Positions 1 to 7,856 of a stretch of DNA of 64,000 nt are shown piece after piece (positions within the stretch are counted from its first letter, which is position 1; each line of letters starts with the position of its first letter). Both the position numbers and the translations under genes were made by a program. Location of the stretch: positions 1 to 64,000 of the forward strand of contig CAZTQN010000020.1 of NCBI GenBank assembly GCA_964615765.1. The letters are read 5' to 3'. This stretch comes from CAZTQN01 sp964615765 (GTDB lineage: Bacteria > Planctomycetota > Phycisphaerae > Phycisphaerales > UBA1924). The notes below the pieces were generated by a model, which did no database searches, was not told where the DNA came from, and worked only from the letters and a program-made list of their open reading frames with translations.

Positions 1-263
1 TACCGCGACAGGTCGATCGCGTCCAGCAGGCTCTTGCCCTCGGCGTTGTACAGGCGCTCGCGCCGCACGGCGACGGTGATGACCTCCGCCCCGGAAGCGT
101 CCAGCGCCTCGGCCATGATCTGGTTGGAGCGGTACTTGCCCGTGCCGACGATCAGCCGGCTCGAGAGCGTTCGCCCGGCGATGGTCAACGGGCGATCCAC
201 CGGCGGGGCGGCGGGCTGGGCCGGCGGGGCGGTGTGGGCCGGCGCCATGAGAGGGGTCGACAT
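1..263 (-). CDS. thiG: Thiazole synthase ThiG, N-terminal part (cut by window start)
   Basis: ThiG builds the thiazole phosphate ring of thiamine from deoxyxylulose phosphate, dehydroglycine and ThiS thiocarboxylate in the cytoplasm. Only about 87 N-terminal residues lie in the window. After a Pro/Ala-rich leader they show the family's opening strand and loop (LTIAGRTLSSRLIVGTGKY) followed by SGAEVITVAVRRE. The catalytic lysine lies beyond the edge. The ATG shares one base with the stop of thiS just upstream (TGATG), so the two genes are translationally coupled. The identification rests on the sequence and on the thiS-thiG pairing. Confidence 0.93.
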   Translation of the reverse strand, partial: MSTPLMAPAHTAPPAQPAAPPVDRPLTIAGRTLSSRLIVGTGKYRSNQIMAEALDASGAEVITVAVRRERLYNAEGKSLLDAIDLSR

Positions 264-463
264 CAGCCGCCTCCTACGAGCGTTACGATCTCGATAACGT
301 CGCCCTGGGCGATCGGGCGCTGGACGTGCTCGGCCTTGCGGACCAGCCGCTTGTTGACCTCGACGGCGACGGCGGCTTTGTCCAGCCCCAGCGTCCGGAC
401 CAGGTCCGCGACCGAGGCGCCGTCGGGGACGTCGCGATGTTCTCCGTTGACAACCACCTGCAT
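263..463 (-). CDS. thiS: Sulfur carrier protein ThiS
   Basis: This 66-residue ubiquitin-fold protein carries the sulfur for thiazole synthesis as a C-terminal thiocarboxylate and delivers it to ThiG. It opens with MQVVVNGEHRDVPDGASVAD and ends in the obligatory Gly-Gly tail (IVTLVGGG); both are family hallmarks. A longer upstream open frame exists, but ThiS proteins are normally 65-70 residues, so the ATG at 463 is chosen. It is the first gene of a thiS-thiG operon and its stop overlaps the thiG start. Confidence 0.95.
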   Translation of the reverse strand: MQVVVNGEHRDVPDGASVADLVRTLGLDKAAVAVEVNKRLVRKAEHVQRPIAQGDVIEIVTLVGGG

Positions 464-583
464 CACCAGACTGTAGTAGAGAGGGCGGGCCGGTGGAACC
501 GGCGACCCGGACAATCCCCCGCCGGCCTCGCCCGCTGCATTTCCCGACCGTCCGCCGCCTGAAGCCGAATCGCGTAGCCCACC

Positions 584-1795
584 ATGCCTGACGACCACTC
601 CCCCACTGCTCACGCCGTCTCGCCCCGCGTTCCGGCCCGGGCGGGGCCGCGGCGGGCGGAGCGCCTGGTGACCTGGGTGGTGCTGACGCTTGGGATGGCT
701 TTGGGCTTGGTGGTCGCCGGGTGCGAGCGGAAGCAGGAGTATCCGCAGGGAACGCCTGACGAGGTCATCGCGTCCGCCGTGGAGATGGTCAAGCGTGGCG
801 AGACATCGCGGCTGACGGGGCTGGTGTACGCCGATAGCCCGGAGATGCGGGTCGTGCTCGATCGGCTCGGGCGGCTGCTGGAGAACATGCAGGGGCTGTC
901 GGCGGCGGCGCGGGAGCGTTTCCCGGAAGAGTTCGCGAAGATGCGGGCCGAGGCCGAGGCGGCCGCCGCGTCCGGCAAGTCGACCACGCTGCTGGGCACG
1001 CTCATGAGCCAAGCCGGCCGAGGGCGCCGGGGTAATGCCAACCCCGACCAGGCCCGCCAACTGATCAACCAGTTGTTCGCCGACCCGTACGGCTGGCTGG
1101 AAGTCAACGCCAAGCGGCTCTCGACCGTCAACGCCGACGACACCACGGCGTACGTGCTGCTCGACGGGCAGCCGGCGATCCCGATCATCGGGCTGCCGAT
1201 GCGGCGCGAGAAGGACCGGTGGTACGTCGCGCTCCCGACGGGCGTGCCGCCGATCAACCAGTTCTGGCCACGCTCGCGCGAGCAGTGGTCGATCCTGGCC
1301 TCGATCATCAAAGTCGTCGACAACGCGGTCGCCGAGACGACGAATGACGTTCGCGCCGGCGCGGTGTCGGACATGACGGGGCTGATCGACAAGATCTCCG
1401 ACAAGGCGCTGTTCCCCGCGGGGATCGCGTTCGTCGCGTTCGGGAAGGAGATCGACATCCGCGCCCGCGTCGACCGGCGTGCGGCCCAGTTCGGCAAGCG
1501 CCGGCGCGACTGGGTCAGCGAGCGCCGCAAGCAGGGGCCGGCGGGCGGGGCGGGCGTTTCGCCCGCGCTGATCGAAGTCATCGACGATCTCGCGCCGGTG
1601 CGCATCGAGGCGGACATCCGGCGTCAGAAGCGGCCCGCGTTCGAGGAGATGACCACGCCGCGGTTCGAAGAGGTCGTGCGCGAGTGGCTCTCGGCCGAGG
1701 GCCTGAGCGTCCCGTTCGACGGCGACCTGGCCTCGCCGACGGTCGATCAGGCCGTGGAGCGGTGGAAAGCCGCGGGTGGGCGGAAGAAGAAATGA
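584..1795 (+). CDS. Hypothetical lipoprotein
   Basis: This is a 403-residue protein I cannot assign to a family. A charged leader is followed by a hydrophobic stretch (residues about 29-46) ending in a lipobox (VVAGC), so it is probably a lipid-anchored envelope protein. The mature part contains an Ala/Arg-rich helical segment and a beta-rich middle (VLLDGQPAIPIIGLPMR). The C-terminus is Lys-rich. The gene faces thiS divergently and converges on the lipid kinase gene, with only 3 bases between stops. No function can be deduced. Confidence 0.75.
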   Translation: MPDDHSPTAHAVSPRVPARAGPRRAERLVTWVVLTLGMALGLVVAGCERKQEYPQGTPDEVIASAVEMVKRGETSRLTGLVYADSPEMRVVLDRLGRLLENMQGLSAAARERFPEEFAKMRAEAEAAAASGKSTTLLGTLMSQAGRGRRGNANPDQARQLINQLFADPYGWLEVNAKRLSTVNADDTTAYVLLDGQPAIPIIGLPMRREKDRWYVALPTGVPPINQFWPRSREQWSILASIIKVVDNAVAETTNDVRAGAVSDMTGLIDKISDKALFPAGIAFVAFGKEIDIRARVDRRAAQFGKRRRDWVSERRKQGPAGGAGVSPALIEVIDDLAPVRIEADIRRQKRPAFEEMTTPRFEEVVREWLSAEGLSVPFDGDLASPTVDQAVERWKAAGGRKKK

Positions 1796-1798
1796 GCC

Positions 1799-2782
1799 TT
1801 ACGCGGCGCAGGGGACGAGCACGCGCAGCCCGGCGGGCTGGATCTCGAGCGCCAGTTCGCGGCTATCGGTGACCTGCGGGTGGATGTGCCCGGCGTGCTC
1901 GCCGTCGAGCTGGAACGGGCTGGGCGAGTCGGCGTGAACGGTGATGCGCGAGCCGCGCGCGGTGACGAGGTCGCGCGTGAGCGTGTGGGCCCGCACCATC
2001 GCGAGCACGCCCCACAGCCCGAGGCTGAGGCTGGAGGAGTGCGGGAAGAAGACCACGTCCAGCCGGCCGTCGGTCATGTCGGCGTTGGGGGCCGGGTCCA
2101 GCCGGGCAGCGTACTGGCGGCTGTTGGCGATGACGACCATCCCGGGGGCCGAGGTGACCAGTTCCTCGCCGTCGACGCGGATGGTCAGCGTGGGGATGCG
2201 CGGGCTGAAGGCCTCGCGCACGCTCTGGCCCACGTAGTTCATGCGCGTGATCGGGCCGGTGCGGGCGGCGGCGACGCGCTCGACGATGTTGGCGTCGAAC
2301 CCGACCGAGCACATCAGCACGAACGGACGACCGTTGCACGTCGCGACGTCGACCGTCGCGAGCGTGCGCCGGACGATCGAGCGGGCCAGGCGGTCCGCCG
2401 ACTGGCACATCCCGAACTCGCGGGCGAAGAGGTTCTCGGTCCCGAAGGGGAGCTGGTACACGGGCACGCCGGCGGAGATGGCGGCGGGGAGCGCGTGGTG
2501 CAGCGTGCCGTCGCCCCCCGCGACGATCATCGCGCTCGCCCCGGCGAGCGCGTGCTGGATGGTGCGGATGTCGGTGCCCGGGCCGACGGGGATGGCGTCG
2601 ACGACGACGCCGGCGGCGCGGACGGCGTCGACGACCTGGTGCATGACGCGTCCGGCCTCACCGCGCCCGGAGGCCTTGTTGTGCAGGAGCACGACGCGTC
2701 CCTGCGGGGCCGCGATCTCGATGGCGCGCGCGCGGGCCGAGCCCGTCTCCGCCGCCGCCCCGTTCTTGCCGGCAGACCGCAT
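1799..2782 (-). CDS. Diacylglycerol kinase-family lipid kinase
   Basis: This 327-residue protein belongs to the DAGK/YegS/sphingosine-kinase family, which phosphorylates lipid hydroxyl groups with ATP. The N-terminal catalytic domain has the opening strand VVLLHNKASGRGEAG and the nucleotide-binding motif GGDGT (residues 89-93). The PFGTENLFAREFG segment replaces the usual P-x-GT-x-N-D. A C-terminal beta-sandwich with ADMTDGRLDVV completes the family architecture. It lies 45 bases downstream of the haem O synthase gene on the same strand, so the two may be co-transcribed. The lipid substrate cannot be read from the sequence. Confidence 0.85.
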   Translation of the reverse strand: MRSAGKNGAAAETGSARARAIEIAAPQGRVVLLHNKASGRGEAGRVMHQVVDAVRAAGVVVDAIPVGPGTDIRTIQHALAGASAMIVAGGDGTLHHALPAAISAGVPVYQLPFGTENLFAREFGMCQSADRLARSIVRRTLATVDVATCNGRPFVLMCSVGFDANIVERVAAARTGPITRMNYVGQSVREAFSPRIPTLTIRVDGEELVTSAPGMVVIANSRQYAARLDPAPNADMTDGRLDVVFFPHSSSLSLGLWGVLAMVRAHTLTRDLVTARGSRITVHADSPSPFQLDGEHAGHIHPQVTDSRELALEIQPAGLRVLVPCAA

Positions 2783-2827
2783 GATGAGAAGCCCTGTTCT
2801 GGCGGTGCCCGCGAAGGCCCCGCGCCC

Positions 2828-3838
2828 TCAACCCTTGAGCCACACGGCGCTGAGCACCGCGTCGATGCTGATGACCACCAGCAGCAGCGGCAGGTGGATG
2901 ATCGAGCCGAAAAACGCGGCCCGGGCGCTGGCGCGATCGCGTTTGCGATGCACACGCACGCACAAGGCCATGAACGCCGCCCCCATGACCCCGGCGGCGA
3001 GTGTCGTCAACCAGCCGAGACGGTCCGGCATCACCAGCGGGAGCGCCAGGCTCACGCCGATGAGCGCGAACGACCACAGGACCATCGTCGACGCCGTGCG
3101 CGTCCCCGTCGGGTCGGTGATCGGGAGCATCCGATACCCGCCTTTGGCGTAGTCGTCCTTGTACATCCACGCCAGCGCCAAGACGTGCGGGATCTGCCAG
3201 ACGAACATGAGCAGGAACAACGCCCACCCGCCGGGCTGAGCCAGGGACGCCCAGCCGTCGACCGAAACCAAATGGTTGCCGGTGCTGGCCGCGGCCCACC
3301 CGATCAGCGGGGGCAGAGCGCCCGGGATCGCGCCGATGATCGTGTTCACCGTCGTCACCGGCTTCAGCGGGGTGTACGCCAGGACGTACACCAAGACCGT
3401 GATCGCGGCGAGCGCGGCGGGCGCGGCCCCGTTGGCCAGGGCCAGAATCCCAACCCCGAGCAGCGAGCAGGCGATGCCGACGACCGCCGCGACCAGCGGG
3501 GAGACGCGCCCGCTGGGGATCGGTCGCTCGGCGGTGCGCGGCATGCGGGCGTCGCGCGAGCGTTCCCACCACATGTTCAGGGCGTTGGCCCCGGACGCCG
3601 CGATCATCGTGCCCAGCACGCAGCCGGCGCCGCGCCAGAACAGGTCGGGGTACGTCCACGCCTGCTCGACCGCGCCGAGCAGGAAGCCGACGCCGGCGGT
3701 CACGGCGACCATGCGCGTAATCCGCGGCTTGGTCAGTTCATACGCCGCCGCGACCTTCTCGCGCAAGCTCCCCGCCTGCTCGAGCAGCGCGTTGCCTGCG
3801 GAGGATGGATCGGGATGGGCGATCGGCGTCACCGGCAC
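2828..3838 (-). CDS. ctaB: Haem O synthase (protohaem IX farnesyltransferase)
   Basis: This UbiA-superfamily integral membrane prenyltransferase attaches farnesyl diphosphate to haem B to make haem O for terminal oxidases. The 336-residue protein has the family start ELTKPRITRMV. Its first acidic prenyl-diphosphate motif lies within NALNMWWERSRDARMPRT, followed by AERPIPSGR. About eight further hydrophobic helices include the LAWMYKDDYAKGGYRM loop. The length is slightly above the usual 290-310 because of an N-terminal extension. No other oxidase gene is visible nearby. Confidence 0.93.
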   Translation of the reverse strand: MPVTPIAHPDPSSAGNALLEQAGSLREKVAAAYELTKPRITRMVAVTAGVGFLLGAVEQAWTYPDLFWRGAGCVLGTMIAASGANALNMWWERSRDARMPRTAERPIPSGRVSPLVAAVVGIACSLLGVGILALANGAAPAALAAITVLVYVLAYTPLKPVTTVNTIIGAIPGALPPLIGWAAASTGNHLVSVDGWASLAQPGGWALFLLMFVWQIPHVLALAWMYKDDYAKGGYRMLPITDPTGTRTASTMVLWSFALIGVSLALPLVMPDRLGWLTTLAAGVMGAAFMALCVRVHRKRDRASARAAFFGSIIHLPLLLVVISIDAVLSAVWLKG

Positions 3839-4069
3839 TGCTCCAGTCCTGCGGCGAGCGGAGGAACGCGGACGGGGGGTCGGCTGACCACGCCTGTTTT
3901 GGTGATCAGCCCGCCGCGGGACCGGATTGTTGCCAGCGTATGAAGGAAGGCCATCAAGATCTTGTCATGTTGGGCGATCCTTAACCGAATGGTCGGGTCT
4001 CGTCCGGATGATGACCGTGAAACAGGGGATGCGTGCCGCGCCGGAGGGCTGCGGTTACGATGCGGGAAA

Positions 4070-4143
4070 GTCCCGGTAGCTCAGTTGGATAGAGCAGCCG
4101 CCTTCTAAGCGGCAGGTCGTGCGTTCGAATCGCACCCGGGACG
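4070..4143 (+). tRNA. tRNA-Arg (anticodon TCT)
   Basis: A complete cloverleaf can be drawn. The acceptor stem GTCCCGG pairs with CCGGGAC, the D arm contains GCTCAGTTGGATAGAGC, the anticodon stem is GCCGC/GCGGC, and the T arm is GTGCG-TTCGAAT-CGCAC. The seven-base loop CTTCTAA gives anticodon TCT, which reads AGA/AGG arginine codons. CCA is not encoded. The gene stands alone, 66 bases before an acetyltransferase gene. Confidence 0.95.
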
Positions 4144-4208
4144 TTTCCAACCGGCGGGCACCACCAACCGGCACACACCAAGCGGCGTTCCTCTTACGCT
4201 CCCGGGCG

Positions 4209-4709
4209 ATGAGTACCACGATTCGTGCGGCTGGGCCGGGTGACTGGGCGAGCATCGAGCGGCTGATGGACACGCTGGGGCGTGCGCACGTCGAGCGCGA
4301 CCCAAAGCGGTACCTGGCGGTGGAAGCCTGCCGCGGGGTGTACCGCGACCTGGTGACCGGCGCCGGCGACGGTGACGATCGGCCGCTGCTGTGGCTGGTC
4401 GCGGAGGTGGGCGGGCGCGTGGTCGGGTATCTGCTCGCGGAGCATGTCGCGATCGACGTCCTGGTGTGGTCGCCGGAGCACGTGGTGGTGCACGACATCA
4501 TCATCGACGCCGGCGCCCGCGGCTCCGGGGCCGGGCGGGCGCTGATGGAGGGCGCCATCGCGTGGGCGCGGGCACGCGGCGTCAAGCAAGTGCGGCTGTA
4601 TACCGACCGGGACAACGCGAGCGCCCGCGGCGCGTTCACCGCGATGAACTTCCGGCACACGATGAGCGAGATGACGCTGGATCTGGACGCGGACGCGGGC
4701 CGGGCGTGA
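4209..4709 (+). CDS. GNAT-family N-acetyltransferase
   Basis: This 166-residue protein has a single GNAT fold, which transfers acetyl from acetyl-CoA to an amine. It opens with TTIRAAGPGDWASIERLM. The hydrophobic strand before the CoA loop (VVVHDIIIDAGARGSGAGRA) contains the R-G-x-G-x-(G/A) pyrophosphate-binding motif. The C-terminal part YTDRDNASARGAFTAMNF is the usual motif B. The ATG at 4209 is preferred because an upstream in-frame ATG would lie inside the tRNA. It converges on the next gene. The acceptor is unknown. Confidence 0.85.
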   Translation: MSTTIRAAGPGDWASIERLMDTLGRAHVERDPKRYLAVEACRGVYRDLVTGAGDGDDRPLLWLVAEVGGRVVGYLLAEHVAIDVLVWSPEHVVVHDIIIDAGARGSGAGRALMEGAIAWARARGVKQVRLYTDRDNASARGAFTAMNFRHTMSEMTLDLDADAGRA

Positions 4710-4718
4710 GCATGGTCG

Positions 4719-5486
4719 TCAGTCGCGACGCCGCCGCGGCGGGGGTTTGACGAGGTAGGGCTCGAGCTCAACCGGGATCTTCTTGATGCCGCGGCGTTTG
4801 GCTTTCTGCACGGCGTAATGCAGCGACCGGTGCACGCGCAGGCGGACCTGGTCGGTGATGTTCAGATCGTGCTGAGCCATCGCTTCCAGCGCCCACCGCC
4901 AAGCGTGATACTCCTCAAGACACCGCGGCTTGTACACGTCGAACCCGATGGCGTGGTGCCCGATCTCGTGCAGGAACACGGCGATCGACATCGGGCCCTT
5001 GGGCTTCGGGGCCTCGATCAGGCGCTTGCGCGTGCCGTCGCGGTACTCGACGTACCAGGCGATGCCCGACATGCTCGTCCGCCACTTGCGCACGCGGACG
5101 TTGTGCGTTTCGAGCATGTGCGCGACGACCGCGTCGTACTTCGCCTGCATCGTATCGCCGGTGACGGGCGCGGCGGGCGGGGTTGACGACGCCGCTTGCG
5201 CGGGGCGCGGCGGAGGGACGACGACGACCGGTCGCGGCGGCGCCGCCGGCGGCGGGGCGGGCGGAGGGGGCGTCGGCGAAACCGGGGTGATCGTGGGCGG
5301 GTCGGCGGCCGGGAAGAGCGGGGCGCTCACGCCTTCGCTCGCGCTATCGCGCATCTTGCGGATCGCGGGGCGCGGCTTGGGCGCCGGCGCGGGCGGGGCC
5401 TTCGACGGCGCGGGCACCTTGGGCAGCGCCGGCGGACGCAGCGCCTTGATCAGCGGGTCGAGAATTTCCCAGAGCAGACCGCTCAT
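4719..5486 (-). CDS. Proline-rich protein with a C-terminal HExxH metalloprotease-like domain
   Basis: The first 120 or so of 255 residues are low-complexity Pro/Ala, a flexible linker. The C-terminal half is folded and carries HEIGHH at residues 173-178, a zincin-type zinc site. Downstream, CLEEYHAWRWALEAM could supply the third ligand, as the glutamate helix does in other gluzincins. No signal peptide is seen. It is the last gene of the def/DUF2726/fmt operon, and its ATG overlaps the fmt stop by four bases (ATGA). A peptidase role is inferred from the motif only. Confidence 0.7.
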   Translation of the reverse strand: MSGLLWEILDPLIKALRPPALPKVPAPSKAPPAPAPKPRPAIRKMRDSASEGVSAPLFPAADPPTITPVSPTPPPPAPPPAAPPRPVVVVPPPRPAQAASSTPPAAPVTGDTMQAKYDAVVAHMLETHNVRVRKWRTSMSGIAWYVEYRDGTRKRLIEAPKPKGPMSIAVFLHEIGHHAIGFDVYKPRCLEEYHAWRWALEAMAQHDLNITDQVRLRVHRSLHYAVQKAKRRGIKKIPVELEPYLVKPPPRRRRD

Positions 5487-6472
5487 GCGCCGGGTCCTGC
5501 GCCGACGGGCGGCCGCTCGCTGCGTTCGGAGATGACCATCGCGCCGCTGGCGAGCGAACGCCCGGCGCCGCGCATGAACTCGTCCCAGGCCATGGGGCGA
5601 CGGCCGGCGGGCTGGACTTCGAGCACGCGAAGTCGCGAGCCCCCGCCGCAGGCGATCACGCCGCGCGGAGCGTCGATGAGCGTGCCGGGCGAGACGGCAG
5701 GCTGACCGCCGTCGACCGGGCCGTCCTCGGCGTCGGCACGCAGCAGTTTCAGGGCCAAGGTGCCGACGGTGGCCGACACCCCGGGCCAGGGTGTGAGGGC
5801 GTGGATCTGTCGGCGGAGGAAATCGGCGGGCTGCTGGAAGTTGGCGACGCCGTCGTCCTTGCTGAGTTTGCCGGCGATGGTCACACCGCGGTCGTCCTGC
5901 GTGACGGGGTTGAGGCGACCCTCGGCATGCTCGCGGAGCACGCGGTCGACCAGTTCGGGCCCGTCGGCGGCGAGCAGGTCGTGCAGTTCGCCCGCTGTCT
6001 GCAGCCGGTCGATGTCGCGGAACGACTGTCCGAGCACGAGCCCGGCATCCATGCGGTCGGCGAGGGTGATGACCGAGTTGCCGGTGCGGGTGTCGCCGGC
6101 GAGCACGGCGGCGTTGATGGGGGCCGCCCCGCGCCAGCGCGGCAGGAGCGACGCGTGCAGGTTGATCGCGAACACGCCGTCAAGCAGTGCGCGACCGAGT
6201 TTCTGACCGAACGCGATGACCACCCAGGCGTCGGCGTTGATGCCGCGGATCTGCGCGACGATCTCCGGCGTGTTGACCTTCTCGGGCTTGATGACGGGCA
6301 CGCCCGGGAGCGACTCGTGGGCGAAGGCGGCGATGGGGGTGGGCGTGAGCTTCCCGCCGCGACCGGCGGGACGGTCGGGCTGGGTCACGATCAGTTCGAC
6401 GTGATGTCGGCGGGATAGTTCGGCCAGCGTTGGCCGCCCGAACGCCCCCGATCCAAAGAACACCAGCCGCAT
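5483..6472 (-). CDS. fmt: Methionyl-tRNA formyltransferase
   Basis: Fmt formylates initiator Met-tRNA using 10-formyl-tetrahydrofolate. The 329-residue protein starts MRLVFFGSGAFGRPTL. The catalytic motif NLHASLLPRWRGAAPI supplies the Asn and His, and the ITLADRMDAGLVLGQ segment supplies the acidic residue. The C-terminal tRNA-binding domain follows (IHALTPWPGVSATV). It shares an operon with the deformylase that removes the same formyl group, a classical pairing. The start is 23 bases after the DUF2726 stop. Confidence 0.96.
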   Translation of the reverse strand: MRLVFFGSGAFGRPTLAELSRRHHVELIVTQPDRPAGRGGKLTPTPIAAFAHESLPGVPVIKPEKVNTPEIVAQIRGINADAWVVIAFGQKLGRALLDGVFAINLHASLLPRWRGAAPINAAVLAGDTRTGNSVITLADRMDAGLVLGQSFRDIDRLQTAGELHDLLAADGPELVDRVLREHAEGRLNPVTQDDRGVTIAGKLSKDDGVANFQQPADFLRRQIHALTPWPGVSATVGTLALKLLRADAEDGPVDGGQPAVSPGTLIDAPRGVIACGGGSRLRVLEVQPAGRRPMAWDEFMRGAGRSLASGAMVISERSERPPVGAGPGA

Positions 6473-6495
6473 CGGTCCAGATGGTAAGCCGAGAT

Positions 6496-7095
6496 TCAGG
6501 CCCGTGCGGGCGTCATCGGGGCCGGGGCGGGGGCGGGCGCGGGTGGGGGCGCGGGCTCGACGATCGTGGGCCCGGCGGCCTGGGCGATGGCCTCGCGGAT
6601 CCGCACCGTCAGATCGGCGATGTCGCCCGGGTACCCGGGTTCCAGCGTGAGCAGCGGCAGCCCGGCGCCGCGCAGGATCTGGCGCAGGGCCGCCTCACGC
6701 TCCGGCTTGGTCCGTGCGGTCTCCAGGCCTTCCAGCCGGATCGCCAGCAGCGGGCGGGCGTCGCTCCCACGGCAGACGACAAACTCCACCCGCAGCCCGC
6801 GGGCGTGCCCTTCCCAGAAGCGGGCCCGGCGGGCCCCCTTGGGCAGCCACAGCACGTCGCTCAGGAACGGGCGGACCAGCACCAGCGGGCGATCGTCAAC
6901 CCCGGCGTCGCGGGCGGCGGGGGCGAGCTTGCCCAGCAGGTCGAACTCGACCCGCGACACGGCGTGCTCACGCCGCTGCCACGGCGTGCGGTCGCTGGAG
7001 AGCTCGGCCCCGCGGACCCAGTAGGCCATCAGCGAGACGGCGATGCCCAGCACCGTGAGCACCGCGAGGATGATCATGATCAGGAAACCCAGCAC
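6496..7095 (-). CDS. DUF2726-like single-pass membrane protein
   Basis: This 199-residue protein has an N-terminal transmembrane segment (residues 2-24, MLGFLIMIILAVLTVLGIAV). A soluble domain follows, resembling DUF2726: VDDRPLVLVRPFLSDVLWLP, then RVEFVVCRGSDARPLLAIRLEG. That strand-rich pattern recalls nuclease-like folds. The C-terminus is a Pro/Ala tail. Its function is unknown. It sits between def and fmt with short gaps (51 and 23 bases), so it is co-transcribed with formyl-methionine metabolism genes. The family assignment is from memory of the pattern. Confidence 0.7.
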   Translation of the reverse strand: MLGFLIMIILAVLTVLGIAVSLMAYWVRGAELSSDRTPWQRREHAVSRVEFDLLGKLAPAARDAGVDDRPLVLVRPFLSDVLWLPKGARRARFWEGHARGLRVEFVVCRGSDARPLLAIRLEGLETARTKPEREAALRQILRGAGLPLLTLEPGYPGDIADLTVRIREAIAQAAGPTIVEPAPPPAPAPAPAPMTPARA

Positions 7096-7146
7096 CGCGG
7101 TCTGCTCCGGCGCGCGTGGCGCGAGTGAAACGGTCGGAAGAGGACG

Positions 7147-7701
7147 CTAGCCGACACGCCGCTCCAGGTCGCGCACGGCGGACCGGTTCTTCAGGCGGGA
7201 CATCTGCGTCATGCGATCGAGGATGAGGACGCCATCGAGGTGATCCATCTCGTGCTGCCAGCACCGGGCCAGCAGGCCGCCGGCGGTCTGGGTGAAGGGT
7301 CGCCCGGAGGCGTCGAGGGCGCGGATGGTGATGACGGGCGGGCGGAGAACGTCGCCGCGGATTTCCGGGAGGGAAAGGCACCCCTCCTCCATGGGCGAGG
7401 GCGGGCCGACGGGGTTGGAGAGGACGGGGTTGATGTACACCTGCGGCCCGTCGGTGGCTTCGGGCGGGTCGACATCGAGCGGGTGATCCTCCGTGGAGGC
7501 GATGTCGACGACGAACAGCCGCCAGTTCAGCCCGACCTGCGGGGCGGCCAGGCCGATGCCCTGCGCCTGACGCATGAGTTCGAGCATCCGATCGGCGACG
7601 GCCCGGACGTTCTCGGTCACAGCGTCGACCGGGCGGGCCTTTTGCCGGAGCACGGGGGCCGGGTACTTCACGATCTGGAGGGCGCGAACGTCGACGGACA
7701 T
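7147..7701 (-). CDS. def: Peptide deformylase
   Basis: This metalloenzyme removes the N-formyl group from nascent proteins. All three active-site motifs are present in its 184 residues: GIGLAAPQVG, EEGCLSLP (metal-binding Cys) and QHEMDHLDG (two metal-binding His and the catalytic Glu). The frame is open 70 codons further upstream, but that stretch looks unlike the family, so ATG 7701 (MSVDVRALQIVKYP) is used. It is the first gene of the minus-strand operon leading into fmt and faces the TPR gene divergently. Confidence 0.96.
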   Translation of the reverse strand: MSVDVRALQIVKYPAPVLRQKARPVDAVTENVRAVADRMLELMRQAQGIGLAAPQVGLNWRLFVVDIASTEDHPLDVDPPEATDGPQVYINPVLSNPVGPPSPMEEGCLSLPEIRGDVLRPPVITIRALDASGRPFTQTAGGLLARCWQHEMDHLDGVLILDRMTQMSRLKNRSAVRDLERRVG

Positions 7702-7856
7702 CGCCGGAAATGTAGGAAGCGTGCCCCCGGGTGACACCGCCGGCCCCGCCCGCACGTATCGGGGAACGAGCGCGTTGCCCGTTCGGTCGCGGTTCTGTAC
7801 CATCATGGCTGGATCGCCCGCGCCCCGGGCGTCGCCCGCCCGGAAGGAGAACGTTT

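Noticed and set aside
1880..3943. 687-codon plus-strand open frame across the lipid kinase and ctaB genes
   Set aside because: It is antisense to two clearly conserved genes, is full of Arg/Gly/Asp/His repeats typical of GC-rich shadow frames, and has no family motif.
4055..4771. Minus-strand frame with RTHDLPLRRRLLYPTELPG
   Set aside because: This is the well-known false protein made by translating the antisense of a tRNA gene.
7731..7856. N-terminal extension of the TPR gene to the longest open frame
   Set aside because: The TTG at 7857 has a strong Shine-Dalgarno at ideal spacing; the extension lacks one and reads as Pro/Arg-rich non-coding sequence.
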